A stretch of 64,000 nucleotides of DNA, taken from the NCBI GenBank assembly GCA_965261695.1, contig OZ253474.1:2790001-2854000 (forward strand), read 5' to 3'. Below the pieces are notes generated by a model. It saw only the letters and a program-made list of their open reading frames with translations. It was not told where the DNA came from and searched no databases. Shown one piece after another: positions 17,496 through 31,106 of this stretch (its first letter is position 1; every line of letters starts with the position of its first letter). A program made the position numbers and the translations under genes. The DNA is from Bin5 sp965261695 (GTDB lineage: Bacteria; Chloroflexota; Anaerolineae; Caldilineales; Caldilineaceae).

Positions 17496-17508
17496 AGGCG
17501 AGTTGCAC

Positions 17509-20449
<2,941 letters not shown>

Positions 20450-20498
20450 TGCTGTACTCTAAGCAACGGCCTCGCAGCCGCCGCCCACTTCTCACTCC

Positions 20499-20537
20499 TA
20501 CAGCAGTTCTTCTCTATCCTATTCAGTTCTTAATGTG
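20499..20537 (-). other. 5' arm of the 23S precursor processing stem
   Basis: Partner of 17457-17495: about 39 bases, nearly fully complementary, flanking the mature 23S by about 50 bases on the 5' side. Confidence 0.75.
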
Positions 20538-20622
20538 CCAACACAACAACTTCCATCCGGCAAACCGGGCAACCCGCACCCAGCACGCCGGCCCCACTCC
20601 GAACCGGGCCTGCCAGACCCAG

Positions 20623-20696
<74 letters not shown>

Positions 20697-20723
20697 TCTT
20701 CCTGCTCTACATACAACAACAGG

Positions 20724-20756
20724 GGCACATTAACCCCTGAAAAGTGGTAAGAAGCT
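20724..20756 (-). other. 3' arm of the 16S precursor processing stem
   Basis: Complementary to 22528-22560 (GGCACATTAA / TTAATGTGCC and AGTGGTAAGAAG / CTTCTTACCACT). Together they form the stem enclosing pre-16S. Confidence 0.75.
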
Positions 20757-20835
20757 CAAACCCAGCCAACCCGGACGCTGTCGGCTTCCCCGACAGCTAA
20801 ACTGCTCAACTGCCGCCACCGATGCGCCCTGCCTT

Positions 20836-22360
<1,525 letters not shown>

Positions 22361-22527
22361 TTTCGCGGCCAACACCATTCGCCCCACATACTCCCAGAAC
22401 AAACGGCGCCACCGCGCTTCTACGCAAAGCTACTACTAACTCTTCATTGACTCGCCCTCATACCACCACGCATCCCCATAAGGATACGCTCAGCACAAGA
22501 GCGCACTTCAAGGCTCGCTGAACTCGA

Positions 22528-22560
22528 CTCTTCTTACCACTCTTCAACTGTTAATGTGCC
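22528..22560 (-). other. 5' arm of the 16S precursor processing stem
   Basis: Lies about 170 bases upstream of mature 16S and pairs with 20724-20756. The TTAATGTGCC word also occurs ahead of the 23S (20530), consistent with a shared processing or antitermination design. Confidence 0.7.
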
Positions 22561-22661
22561 ACAACCCCACTACTCTACTACATCCCCTAAACCCTGACAA
22601 ATCGAAGATCGTACGAACATCAACTAATCCTTTATCAACTCCGATTCGTGAAGGTTTCCTG

Positions 22662-22690
22662 ACTGTATCACACAGTTCTTCGCCTGTCAA
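22662..22690 (-). promoter_or_regulatory. rRNA operon promoter, proximal
   Basis: On the minus strand TTGACA (22690-22685) is followed after exactly 17 bases by TACAGT (22667-22662). The resulting leader before 16S is about 300 nt and includes the processing arm. Confidence 0.65.
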
Positions 22691-22764
22691 ATGAAATTCA
22701 GACTGATCTTCTGTCAACAGCCCTGCGGCAAAAACTCCGCACGAGTTCGGGGACAGGATTCATT

Positions 22765-22793
22765 AGGTTAACCTATCCTTTTTCTGCTGTCAA
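22765..22793 (-). promoter_or_regulatory. rRNA operon promoter, distal candidate
   Basis: A second minus-strand TTGACA (22793-22788), with TAACCT 17 bases on. A third TTGACA lies between the two at 22717-22712 with a weaker -10. Tandem promoters are common for rRNA operons. Confidence 0.45.
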
Positions 22794-22895
22794 ATCCGAT
22801 TCGCATCAATTTCATACACTGTTACGCGGCACATAAGTTGAGGGGACGGGTGATGTGACTGCGATTGCGGGAACTGTCCGAGCGCAAGGCGTTCA

Positions 22896-22904
22896 TGTTA
22901 TGAT
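22896..22904 (+). promoter_or_regulatory. Extended -10 promoter for the response regulator
   Basis: TGTTATGAT is a TGn-extended -10 element, with no convincing -35. It lies 55 bases before the ATG at 22960. It is divergent from the rRNA promoters. Confidence 0.4.
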
Positions 22905-22959
22905 AAAAGGTGCCAGTCCGTGCGGTGCGCGGGAAGTTCAGAACCGAGGCAAGGTTGTT

Positions 22960-23685
22960 ATGTCGAAAACAGGCCCGGCCAAACAGATCCTGGTTGTCGA
23001 TGACGAACCACGCATGGTGCGGTTTGTTAAGATGAATCTGGATCTGGAAGGTTATCAGACTCTGGAGGCCAATGATGGCTTCCAGGCGCTGGAAAAGATT
23101 CGGGAATACGAACCCAACCTGGTGCTTCTGGATGTTGAGATGCCGGGGTTGGACGGATTCGAAACGCTCAAACGGCTGCGCGAAATCAGCGACATTCCGG
23201 CGATCATGCTTACGGTGCGCTCGGATGAGGAAGACCGCATCCGCGGGCTGGATCTGGGGGCGGATGACTATGTGACGAAGCCGTTCAGTCCGCGCGAGCT
23301 ATCCAGTCGGATCCGTGCGGTGCTGCGCCGTTTTGAGGTGACGAATACCCGCCCGGAAGATCAGATTATCACGATCGATGAGCGGTTGCAGGTGGATTTG
23401 CAGCGGCGCGATGTCATTGTCGAGGGCGAACGACTCAGTTTGCGCCCAACCGAGTATCGACTCTTGCATCAACTGATCCAGAACGCTGGTTGGGTGGTCC
23501 CCCATGAGGTACTGCTGACGAAAGTCTGGGGGCACGAATATGTAAACGACAATCACCTGTTGCGTCTATACATTACATATCTGCGAAAGAAGATCGAGCC
23601 GGACCAGTCGAAGCCGCGCTACATTTTCACGGAGCGGGGTCTGGGCTATCGCTTCCGCGACTACAAGGATTCGGCATTAGCCTGA
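22960..23685 (+). CDS. OmpR/PhoB-family response regulator
   Basis: This is a 241-residue DNA-binding response regulator. The receiver domain (about 8-120) has the acidic pair VVDDEP, the phosphoacceptor aspartate in LLDVEMPG (about 56), the Thr in MLTVRS and the Lys in VTKPF. The winged-helix output domain follows (about 140-235; LRPTEYRLLHQL, ITYLRKKIEPD, TERGLGYRF). ATG 22960 is chosen because AAGG stands 8 bases before it; the frame is open further upstream but lacks similarity. No histidine kinase is adjacent, so it is an orphan here. It sits between the rRNA operon and rpsB. The genes it controls are unknown. Confidence 0.92.
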   Translation: MSKTGPAKQILVVDDEPRMVRFVKMNLDLEGYQTLEANDGFQALEKIREYEPNLVLLDVEMPGLDGFETLKRLREISDIPAIMLTVRSDEEDRIRGLDLGADDYVTKPFSPRELSSRIRAVLRRFEVTNTRPEDQIITIDERLQVDLQRRDVIVEGERLSLRPTEYRLLHQLIQNAGWVVPHEVLLTKVWGHEYVNDNHLLRLYITYLRKKIEPDQSKPRYIFTERGLGYRFRDYKDSALA

Positions 23686-23724
23686 ACTTAGTCAGATTCG
23701 TGAAACGATCCGGCCAGGGCATTT

Positions 23725-23753
23725 TTGAACACAGCGCCAACTTATGTTATCAT
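23725..23753 (+). promoter_or_regulatory. Promoter of the rpsB operon
   Basis: TTGAAC (23725-23730), 17 bases, then TATCAT (23748-23753) preceded by TGT, giving an extended -10. It would leave a leader of about 145 nt before rpsB, long enough for S2-type feedback control, though no known motif was recognised. Confidence 0.6.
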
Positions 23754-23902
23754 CCACAGTTGGTCTGTAATGGTTAAACATAACCGGCAGATCAGATGAT
23801 TTTCTATCCATTTTACACGTCCTGGGACTGAGGAATGGGGTGCCGTCATTGCGCGGTCATTCCCGGAGTGAACAGGGCGGAAGCGCAACCCTGGAGGTTC
23901 TC

Positions 23903-24865
23903 GTGGCATCAGCCGTTACGATGAAGCAGCTGTTGGAGGCGGGCGTACATTTCGGGCACAGGACCCGACGCTGGAATCCGAAAATGCGGCAGTACATCTT
24001 TACTGAACGCAGCGGAATCCATATTATCGATCTGCATCAGACGATGACGCGTATCAATGAGTATTTTGAGATGGTACGCCGTCTGGTCGCCGGCGGAGGC
24101 ACCGTCCTGTTTGTCGGCACCAAGAGGCAGGCGCAGGGCACGATTGAACAGGAGGCCAGCCGTTGTGGTATGCCGTATATTCACAATCGTTGGTTGGGGG
24201 GCACTCTGACAAATTGGGCTACGATCAAGCAACGAATCGACTATCTGAACCGCCAGGAACGGCGCAAGGCCAACGGCGAATTTCAGTCGCTCCCAAAAAT
24301 CGAGCAGTTGGTCATCGATCGTGAGCTTGCCAAATTGAATCGGCGTATCGGTGGGATCAAGACCCTCACGGAGATGCCCAACTTGATTTTTGTCATTGAT
24401 ACGATGCGGGAAGAGTTGGCCGTGAAAGAGGCGAACAAGATCGGCATCCCCCTGATCGCGGTGGCGGATACCAACTCCAACCCGGATGAGATCACATATA
24501 TCATACCCGGCAATGATGATGCGATTCGCGCGGTCAAGCTGATCACTCAGATTGTCGCTGACGCAGTCGAAGAGGGGCGGCGATTCCGTGAAGTTGATAT
24601 GGTAGAGACCGGGCAGGTCTCTGGAGATGAACTGGCGGAATTGGAGCAGTACCTTGGGCCGAGCACGTTGGCCAAGTTGCAGGGCATGGACGAAGAGGAA
24701 GAGGGCGCGGCCGAGGGAACGGCTGATGGCGCGGGAGAGTTGGCTGCCAGCGCCACCGAGAAAGAGGAAGAGCGTCAGGCTTCCGCCGAGACTGATACGT
24801 CGCAGATGGACGATGCAGAGGCCCCTGAAAAGACGGACACCGAGCCGGTTGGTGAAGAAGGATAG
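23903..24865 (+). CDS. rpsB: 30S ribosomal protein S2
   Basis: About 320 residues. The GTG at 23903 is the likely start, since GGAGG lies 5 bases before it and the S2 sequence begins there (ASAVTMKQLLEAGVHFGH). Conserved S2 segments are present: RWNPKMRQYIF, FVGTKRQAQ, NRWLGGTLTN, and IPLIAVADTNSNPDEITYII. The last 70 residues are an acidic Glu/Asp/Ala tail, longer than the E. coli protein. S2 joins late in 30S assembly. It begins the conserved rpsB-tsf-pyrH-frr-uppS-cdsA series and has its own promoter. Confidence 0.96.
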   Translation: MASAVTMKQLLEAGVHFGHRTRRWNPKMRQYIFTERSGIHIIDLHQTMTRINEYFEMVRRLVAGGGTVLFVGTKRQAQGTIEQEASRCGMPYIHNRWLGGTLTNWATIKQRIDYLNRQERRKANGEFQSLPKIEQLVIDRELAKLNRRIGGIKTLTEMPNLIFVIDTMREELAVKEANKIGIPLIAVADTNSNPDEITYIIPGNDDAIRAVKLITQIVADAVEEGRRFREVDMVETGQVSGDELAELEQYLGPSTLAKLQGMDEEEEGAAEGTADGAGELAASATEKEEERQASAETDTSQMDDAEAPEKTDTEPVGEEG

Positions 24866-24974
24866 ACACAGCCGCGCTGTTCTGGCCGCTGTGCGACTGT
24901 GAGTGGCTGAAACAGTGTTGCGCTGAAAAATTATACAGAGTCGATTGCCTGCCGACACGCGGCAATCAGACCTG

Positions 24975-25056
24975 ATCGTCCGCACGGTTACGGAGATAAA
25001 CCGTTCACGCTGTGCGGACGATTACGCGGAAATACCTATTCACGCGCTGACGCGTG
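24975..25056 (+). promoter_or_regulatory. Structured rpsB-tsf spacer
   Basis: An 11-bp perfect stem (ATCGTCCGCAC 24975-24985 with GTGCGGACGAT 25012-25022) encloses a smaller ACGGTT/AACCGT pairing. A second hairpin CACGCG/CGCGTG follows (25041-25056), just before the tsf ribosome site. There is no T-run, so it is more likely an mRNA control or processing structure than a terminator. Confidence 0.5.
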
Positions 25057-25091
25057 GATATCAATGCAGCATGGCAACCAGGAGGTAGAGA

Positions 25092-25685
25092 ATGGCTGCG
25101 ATCACAGCACAAATGGTGAAAGAACTGCGCGGCGCGACGGGGGCCGGCATTCTCGACTGCAAAACGGCGCTGAACGAAAACGATGGCGACTTTGACAAAG
25201 CAGTGGAATATCTGCGGGAAAAGGGGCTGGCAGCCGCGGCCAAGAAGGCCGATCGCGACGCGCATGAAGGGATCATCGGCACCTATGTTCACCACGGCAG
25301 CAAGGTCGCCGCGATGGTCGAACTCAACTGCGAGACGGATTTTGTCGCCCGCACAGAGCAATTTCAGGGCTTGGCGCGAGATTTGGCCATGCACATTGTG
25401 GCAGCAAACCCGGAATATGTCGCTCGGGAAGAGGTTCCCGCCGATGTGTTGGACAGGGAAAAGGCGATTTATAAGGCCCAAGCTCAGGGGAGTGGCAAAC
25501 CTGAGAAAATCCTTGAGCGGATCGCTGAAGGCAAACTGGAGAAATGGTACGGCGACGTTTGCTTGATGGAGCAGGAGTATTTCAAAGACTCCGATAAGAA
25601 TGTCAAGGATGTTCTCGTCGAAAACATCGCCAGCCTGGGGGAAAATATCCAGATTCGTCGTTTCGGCCGTCTGCAAGTCGGCTAA
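25092..25685 (+). CDS. tsf: Translation elongation factor Ts
   Basis: This is a 197-residue EF-Ts, the short form found in Thermus, cyanobacteria and related lineages (E. coli has 283). The N-terminal UBA-like domain has AQMVKELRGATGAGILDCK and ALNEN(D)GDFDKAVEYLREKG. The core has ELNCETDFVAR, the segment that contacts EF-Tu, and the C-terminus has LMEQEYFKDSD. It exchanges GDP for GTP on EF-Tu, whose gene is at 53390. GGAGGT stands before ATG 25092. It is followed by a strong terminator. Confidence 0.97.
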   Translation: MAAITAQMVKELRGATGAGILDCKTALNENDGDFDKAVEYLREKGLAAAAKKADRDAHEGIIGTYVHHGSKVAAMVELNCETDFVARTEQFQGLARDLAMHIVAANPEYVAREEVPADVLDREKAIYKAQAQGSGKPEKILERIAEGKLEKWYGDVCLMEQEYFKDSDKNVKDVLVENIASLGENIQIRRFGRLQVG

Positions 25686-25698
25686 ACGCCGCATACGT

Positions 25699-25733
25699 CC
25701 CAGCCCAGCCTTTCTGTTGGGCTGGGCTTTTTT
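25699..25733 (+). terminator. Rho-independent terminator after tsf
   Basis: A perfect 9-bp stem CCCAGCCCA/TGGGCTGGG with a 10-base loop is followed by CTTTTTTT. It lies 14 bases after the tsf stop and 56 before pyrH, so pyrH needs read-through or its own promoter. Confidence 0.9.
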
Positions 25734-25788
25734 ATGTCGCCAGCCGCGCCCCGTCGGGAACCGGCGCTCAATCCAAGGAGTTGATGCA

Positions 25789-26520
25789 ATGGATGTTCTC
25801 AAATACGGCCGCGTTCTGCTCAAAGTGGGAGGGGAGGCGCTGGCCGGCGAAGGCGGATTCGGCATCAACCCCGAACGGGCCGAGGAGGCAGCCCAGAAGA
25901 TTCTGGCAATCGTCAACCTGGGCGTCGAGGTGGCGCTGGTTATTGGCGGCGGGAATATGTGGCGGGGCAAAGAGGACGGCCTCGATCATGGCATGGAGCG
26001 GGTGACCGCCGACCATATGGGCATGTTGGCCACGGTGATGAATGCGCTGGCTCTGCAGGACGCGCTTGAGCGCGGCGGCCTGCCCACCCGCGTCATGACC
26101 GGTATCGAGATTCGAGCTGTGGCCGAACCTTACATCCAGCGGCGGGCCATTCGTCATCTGGAAAAGGGCCGCGTCGTCATTTTCGGGGCGGGCACGGGCA
26201 ATCCGTATTTTACTACGGATACGGCTGCCAGTCTGCGGGCGATGGAAATCAACGCCGAAATTCTGATCAAAGCGACAAAAGTGGACGCGGTTTACGACAA
26301 AGATCCGAAGGAAAACAGCGACGCCCGCCGCTTCAAACAGCTCTCGTATATCGACGCCCTCAATATGCGGATAGGCGTAATGGATAGCACGGCGATCGCG
26401 ATGTGTATGGACAACAGCCTCCCGATCTCTATCGTCAATGTCTGGGCTGAAGACGCGTTGGTGAAGGTGGTCAATGGTGAGCCGGTCGGCACCGTTTTCT
26501 CCGACTCTACCACATCCTGA
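25789..26520 (+). CDS. pyrH: Uridylate kinase
   Basis: This is a 243-residue UMP kinase of the amino-acid-kinase fold, making UDP for pyrimidine nucleotide supply. Motifs: RVLLKVGGEALAG at the N-terminus, VIGGGNMWRG, MGMLATVMNALALQDALE, GAGTGNPYFTTDTAASLRA and KATKVDAVYDKDP. AAGGAG lies 7 bases before ATG 25789; the frame is open upstream through the tsf end but only this start fits the family. It is in the normal tsf-pyrH-frr order, separated from tsf by a terminator. Confidence 0.96.
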   Translation: MDVLKYGRVLLKVGGEALAGEGGFGINPERAEEAAQKILAIVNLGVEVALVIGGGNMWRGKEDGLDHGMERVTADHMGMLATVMNALALQDALERGGLPTRVMTGIEIRAVAEPYIQRRAIRHLEKGRVVIFGAGTGNPYFTTDTAASLRAMEINAEILIKATKVDAVYDKDPKENSDARRFKQLSYIDALNMRIGVMDSTAIAMCMDNSLPISIVNVWAEDALVKVVNGEPVGTVFSDSTTS

Positions 26521-26809
26521 CACCCGCGCCGACAACCGAGCATCGAACATCGTTTTTCATTTGCTCTGCACCTCTGCTAAAATAGCAAACAATCAGAGAA
26601 TTGAGGATGTGAAGGAACTCTATCCAGATGCCAGATTGAGCAGTTCTTTCATGCCCTGAATTTCCGTGAGTACAGCTTCAGCCGACGAACACCCCCTATG
26701 CGCCGCCTTTGGAGTGGCCATGGCACGAATATCGATCGAACGGGCTTGCCATGGCCCCAGCGCGGCGGACAAGATTCATGCGCGCCGATGATGTGGAAGG
26801 AGTTCCGTT

Positions 26810-27367
26810 GTGATTGAAGACATTTTGGACGAAACCCGGGATCGCATGGGCAAGGCGATCAACAATTTCCACACGGATTTAATGACAATCCGCACTGGTC
26901 GGGCCAACCCCGCGCTGGTCGAACGCCTAACTGTCGATTATCACGGCATTCCTACGCCATTGATGCAGATTGCGTCTATCTCGGTCCCGGAGGCGCAAAC
27001 TCTCCAGATCCGTCCTTATACTCCAATCGACATTGCGGCAATTGAACGCGCCATCGCCATATCGGATATCGGTCTGACGCCGAACAACGACGGCAAACAG
27101 ATCCATCTGGCGATTCCACCGCTGACGGAAGAGCGTCGCCGCGACCTGACGAAACAGGTGGCCCGGCGCGCCGAGGAAGCCCGCGTCGCGATTCGCAACA
27201 TCAGGCGGGATACCATCAAAGATATGCGCTCCTTTGAGAACGAAGGCCTGATCACTGAGGATGATCTGCACAGCGGCCAGGAGCAAGCGCAGGGGGTTAC
27301 GAATAGTTTCGTGGCCAAGGTAGACGAGATTGCACGCGACAAAGAGACGGAAATAATGACCATCTGA
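26810..27367 (+). CDS. frr: Ribosome recycling factor
   Basis: This is a 185-residue factor, the standard length, that with EF-G splits post-termination ribosomes. Motifs: MGKAINNFHTDLMTIRTGRANPAL, YHGIPTPLMQIASISVPEAQTL and KTEEERRRDLTKQ-like PPLTEERRRDLTKQ. The start is GTG 26810 with AAGGAG about 7 bases ahead. A 289-base spacer separates it from pyrH; a TAAAAT box lies near 26578 without a well-spaced -35. The EF-G partner gene is at 54783 in the same window. Confidence 0.96.
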   Translation: MIEDILDETRDRMGKAINNFHTDLMTIRTGRANPALVERLTVDYHGIPTPLMQIASISVPEAQTLQIRPYTPIDIAAIERAIAISDIGLTPNNDGKQIHLAIPPLTEERRRDLTKQVARRAEEARVAIRNIRRDTIKDMRSFENEGLITEDDLHSGQEQAQGVTNSFVAKVDEIARDKETEIMTI

Positions 27368-27389
27368 CCGACAAGGAGTCAGCTTTCCA

Positions 27390-28154
27390 TTGAGCAGCCC
27401 TAGTATGATTCGACAAAGTCCAGACAACCAGATAGACAGCGATTTCCCCACTCTCGCCAGAGTTCCCTATCATGTGGGGATTATCATGGACGGGAATGGT
27501 CGTTGGGCGAAGGAAAGGGGTCTGATTCGGTATGTCGGACATCGCGCCGGCGTCGATAACATCCGACCGATCCTGGAATCTTCGGTCGAATTCGGTATCA
27601 AGGTGCTGACGGTCTATGCCTTCTCCACCGAGAACTGGTCGCGCCCTATTGAAGAGGTGTCGGGGCTGATGCGGCTGCTGGGGATGACGCTGCGCAACTG
27701 GCTGCAAGAACTCCACGAAAACGGCGTGCAGATTCGGCACAGCGGACGCCTTACCGGCATCAGTGAGGAACTCCAGAAACAGATTCTGCACGCGATCGAA
27801 TACACCAAACACAACGATACAATCATCCTGAACGTGGCCTTCAATTACGGCGGGCGCGGGGAGATCCTTGACGCGACGCGCCAAATCATCAGAGATGGAA
27901 TCGATCCGGATTCTCTGAGCGAAGAGACGTTCAGCCGCTACCTTTATACGGAGGGCTTGCCCGACCCAGACCTGATCATACGCACTGGTGGCGATTGGCG
28001 CCTGAGCAACTTCCTGATCTGGCAGGCGGTCTATGCCGAGTACTATTCAACCCCGACATATTGGCCGACTTTCGACAAGGCGGAGCTATACCAAGCGCTC
28101 ACCGAGTTCAATCGTCGTGATCGGCGTTTCGGCGGCGTGTCGGACGCGGAATAG
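27390..28154 (+). CDS. uppS: Undecaprenyl (or related cis-prenyl) diphosphate synthase
   Basis: This is a cis-prenyltransferase of 254 residues that builds the lipid carrier for cell-wall synthesis. Motifs: HVGIIMDGNGRWAKERG with the catalytic Asp (about 33), GHRAGVDNIR, FSTENWSRP, NYGGRGEI, and LIIRTGGDWRLSNFLIWQ. The last segment has Asp where most homologues have Glu (GGE), a mild variation. TTG 27390 is taken as start because AAGGAG (27373-27378) fits it better than the ATG at 27405. It lies 22 bases after frr and 11 before cdsA, so it is in one operon. Product chain length cannot be told from sequence. Confidence 0.94.
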   Translation: MSSPSMIRQSPDNQIDSDFPTLARVPYHVGIIMDGNGRWAKERGLIRYVGHRAGVDNIRPILESSVEFGIKVLTVYAFSTENWSRPIEEVSGLMRLLGMTLRNWLQELHENGVQIRHSGRLTGISEELQKQILHAIEYTKHNDTIILNVAFNYGGRGEILDATRQIIRDGIDPDSLSEETFSRYLYTEGLPDPDLIIRTGGDWRLSNFLIWQAVYAEYYSTPTYWPTFDKAELYQALTEFNRRDRRFGGVSDAE

Positions 28155-28165
28155 ACGCTTCCGCT

Positions 28166-29071
28166 TTGCGGAAAGTCCCAATTCCCCGGCCCCCATACTT
28201 GAAGTTTTGCAATCGGATATTCGAAACGGTGAAACGACGAGTCATCGCTGGCCTGGTTGCGTTGGTACCGGTCTTGTTGGCGCTCTGGTACGGCGGATTG
28301 TGGTGGGTACTTCTACTCACCTTCTTCACATCGTTGGGGGCATACGAATACTATGTCCTGATCGAGAGGAGCGGCTACAAACCGGCCCGCTGGTACGGCT
28401 TCGGTTGGGCGCTGGCGTTGTTGCTTTCCCATTGGTCATTTGTCCCGCTGGAGCCGACGCTCGTCCTGTCCTTCGGCTTTATTATAATTTTCATACGCAT
28501 CCTGTTGTCCCAGCAGACCTCCACGCCACAGACGGAGGGCGGGAGCGCGGCGCTAGTGCAGGACAACAAGCCCTTTCGCAACTGGGCGCTCACCGTGGCC
28601 GGCGCAAGTTATCTCGGCCTGATGATGGGACAAGCTCTCGCCCTGCGTCTCCTCCCCAACGGTCTCTATTGGATGCTGCTCGGACTCGGCATCACAATGG
28701 TCAACGACAGCGCCGCCTACTTTGTTGGCGTCACGCTGGGCCGCAACCGAATTCTGCCCGCGCTCAGCCCCAAGAAGAGTTGGGAGGGCACCGTCGGCGG
28801 TTGGATAGCGGCGACACTGACCGGGGCCGCGGTGGCGTTGTGGTCGCCGCTGGGAATGGCGGTCTGGCTTGGTGCGCTGATTGGCCTGGTGGGAGGAATT
28901 CTGGCGCTTTTCGGCGACTTGGCCATCAGTATGCTCAAACGGCAGATCGGCGTGAAGGACAGCGGCGTGTTCCTGCCCGGCCACGGCGGATTTCTCGACA
29001 GGCTCGACAGCATCATGTTCGTGCTGCCGTTCGTCTATCAGATGGCGCTGCTGCTGGGTGCGGGCGCATAA
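28166..29071 (+). CDS. cdsA: Phosphatidate cytidylyltransferase
   Basis: This is an integral membrane enzyme that makes CDP-diacylglycerol from phosphatidate and CTP, the branch point of phospholipid synthesis. It has about eight membrane segments and the CDP-transferase signature at the C-terminus (GDLAISMLKRQIGVKDSG, then LPGHGGFLDRLDS). The start is uncertain: TTG 28166 gives 301 residues; GTG 28229, at VKRRVIAGLV, fits the family N-terminus better but has no clear ribosome site. It is the last gene of the rpsB series here; dxr and a rseP-type protease, often next, are not adjacent, though an M50 protease lies at 34473. Confidence 0.92.
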   Translation: MRKVPIPRPPYLKFCNRIFETVKRRVIAGLVALVPVLLALWYGGLWWVLLLTFFTSLGAYEYYVLIERSGYKPARWYGFGWALALLLSHWSFVPLEPTLVLSFGFIIIFIRILLSQQTSTPQTEGGSAALVQDNKPFRNWALTVAGASYLGLMMGQALALRLLPNGLYWMLLGLGITMVNDSAAYFVGVTLGRNRILPALSPKKSWEGTVGGWIAATLTGAAVALWSPLGMAVWLGALIGLVGGILALFGDLAISMLKRQIGVKDSGVFLPGHGGFLDRLDSIMFVLPFVYQMALLLGAGA

Positions 29072-30031
29072 CATCTATACATCCTCATCGGAGATGCGAC
29101 CCTCCCATAGGCTGCTCATCTCCGCACAGCGTTCCAGCAGCGAATCCAACCGGCCTACGTCCTCCACACGGCCTGATTTCAGCACAATGCTCTGATCCGC
29201 CCGCCGCAGGAGAGGCCGCCGGTGGGAAACCACCAGATAGGTAGCGTCCCGCCGGGAAAAGAGCCGCTCCCACAGGAGTTGTTCGGTCTCCACGTCCAGC
29301 GCGCTGGACAGATCGTCACATACCAGCAGTTCGGCCTGACGGATGAACATGCGCGCGGCCGCGGCCCGCTGCCGCTGACCACCGGACAACCTCACGCCGC
29401 GCGGCCCCACGACCGTCTCCAATCCATTCTCAAGCTGCGCCAGATCCGGTTCCAGCACCGCGGCCCGAACCGCTTGGGCCAACATCGCGTCGTCTGCGTC
29501 GAGGCCGAGCAGGATATTCTCCCGCAACGATTCGCTGAACAGGCTCGGCCTCTGCGAGATGTATGCGCTCACCGGAGGCACGAAGAAAGAGGCTGGCGCG
29601 TGGACGCGGCGACCGTTCCAGTGGATTTCGCTGGATTCGGCCGGCAGCAGCCCCAACGGGACCCGCAGCAGCGTCGACTTGCCCGCGCCAATGCGACCGG
29701 TTACAACGGTAAAACTCCCCTGCTCCAGTCGCAGGTCGACATCGAAAATGCCCTTCTCTGAACCGGGAAAGCGATAGGACAGCCCGGCGACGGAGAGGCC
29801 TTGCAGCGATTCTGCTTCGACAGGAGAAGTGTCGTGGGCGGATGGAAACGCGCCGCTCAGATAGATGGGCGTCTTGCGCACCAGGGCGGAGGGCGGCGCT
29901 CCCTGCAGCAGCCGGTCCATGCGCTCAATCGAGACGACTGCCTGTTTCCAACGGGCGAAACTACGCCAATTGTGAAAATCATATTGGTGACGAAGGCCAG
30001 GTAGTAGGCAAACAGGGAAAAATCACCAATC

Positions 30032-31106
30032 TAGGACTTTCGCTAAGTCGGCTGGAAAGCCGGGATAGTAGGGCAGCGAAGTTGGTTTCGCAGATAGTCG
30101 CTGAACAGGTCAGTATGAACGCGATAGATGGTTTTGTTGAGCAAGGTCGCGTGAGCCTTCAATGAAAGCCAAGCATGGTAACAGCAAGCGAGATGATTGC
30201 GCTGTGAACGAGCTTTGCGACATTGGCATTTTGCGGAGCCTGTCAGTTGCTACAGTTCGCGGTGAAATTCTTCGACCTGCCAGCGCAACTCGTTCGCGTT
30301 TTGAACGACTTGCGTGATCACAGTCTCATCCAGATCATTGGTGATGACCCAGTCAATGTCGCCGTTTATGGCAACGACCTTGAACAATTTCACTTTGAAA
30401 GGCAGTTTCTTGAGCTTGACAATGATGCCATGCTTAAGCCGTTCGTCGTTCCAATCGAGCGCATCAAGATGAATATAGCCATCTTCTGCGCTCAGACTGA
30501 CCATGCGGTTGGCTTTGCGTGTGGTGTAGAAGGTCAATCCCAGACGGTGAATCAACTTCAGGTTCCGCCAGGAGCCATACCAACTGTCAAATAGCACCGT
30601 CTTGGCTTGAATCTGTTTGTCGCCAACGGCTCGCAGCAGCATCTCTTGAAAATGGTCGTTCTTTGACTTCCCATCCGCCTCTTTGGCGTAGATGCGGAAA
30701 TCAATCGGATAATACTCGCCATCTTCACCACTGGTGTGAATCAGGTTCACGACCGCAATGCCGCGCACCAGACCACCTGCAGCGCCACTGTACTGCAGCT
30801 TTACCATCTCGATTGACCGTGAATCGCGTTTGTCTTGCACACTGTCGTCAATGATCAGGTACGCGTCGGCACTGTCGTCGATCCGTTCTTCCGCCAGTTC
30901 CGATAGATGACTGGCTGTGAGTCGCTCTCTTTTCAGGAAATCGCTGACTACATCGTGGCTCATGCCATCCGGATGTTCAGCCAAATTGGTACAAGTGTAG
31001 TTGATCGGCGTGCTGACCAGGTATTCGAGACCAAGTATTCGACATACTTCTGTTTTGTAATCATGTCTCAAGCTTACAGGATCCTGACCTCCTAGCGAAA
31101 GTCCTA
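30032..31106 (-). mobile_element. Insertion sequence, IS701/DDE_5-like, with 14-bp inverted repeats and 5-bp target duplication
   Basis: The element is 1075 bp. Its ends are TAGGACTTTCGCTA (30032-30045) and the exact inverse TAGCGAAAGTCCTA (31093-31106). It is flanked by CAATC on both sides (30027-30031 and 31107-31111), a target duplication, so insertion was simple. Removing it rejoins the ABC exporter pseudogene. One transposase gene fills it, and an AGGAGG ribosome site overlaps the right repeat. The family name is assigned from the transposase and is less sure than the boundaries. Confidence 0.9.
30043..31071 (-). pseudogene. IS701-like (DDE_5) transposase with an in-frame amber codon
   Basis: From TTG 31071 the frame encodes 273 residues with the DDE-type core: YLIIDDSVQDKRDSRSIEMV (first Asp), VLFDSWYGSWRNL (second Asp), and ELRWQVEEFHREL (Glu region). 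A TAG at 30250-30252 follows HREL. The same frame then continues for 68 codons with expected family sequence (QLTGSAKCQCRKARSQRNH and DYLRNQLRCPTIPAF) to a stop at 30043. Relatives have Lys at the stop position (HREIKQLTG type). A single A-to-T change explains it. Either the copy is dead, or the C-terminal part is dispensable or read through. Confidence 0.85.
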
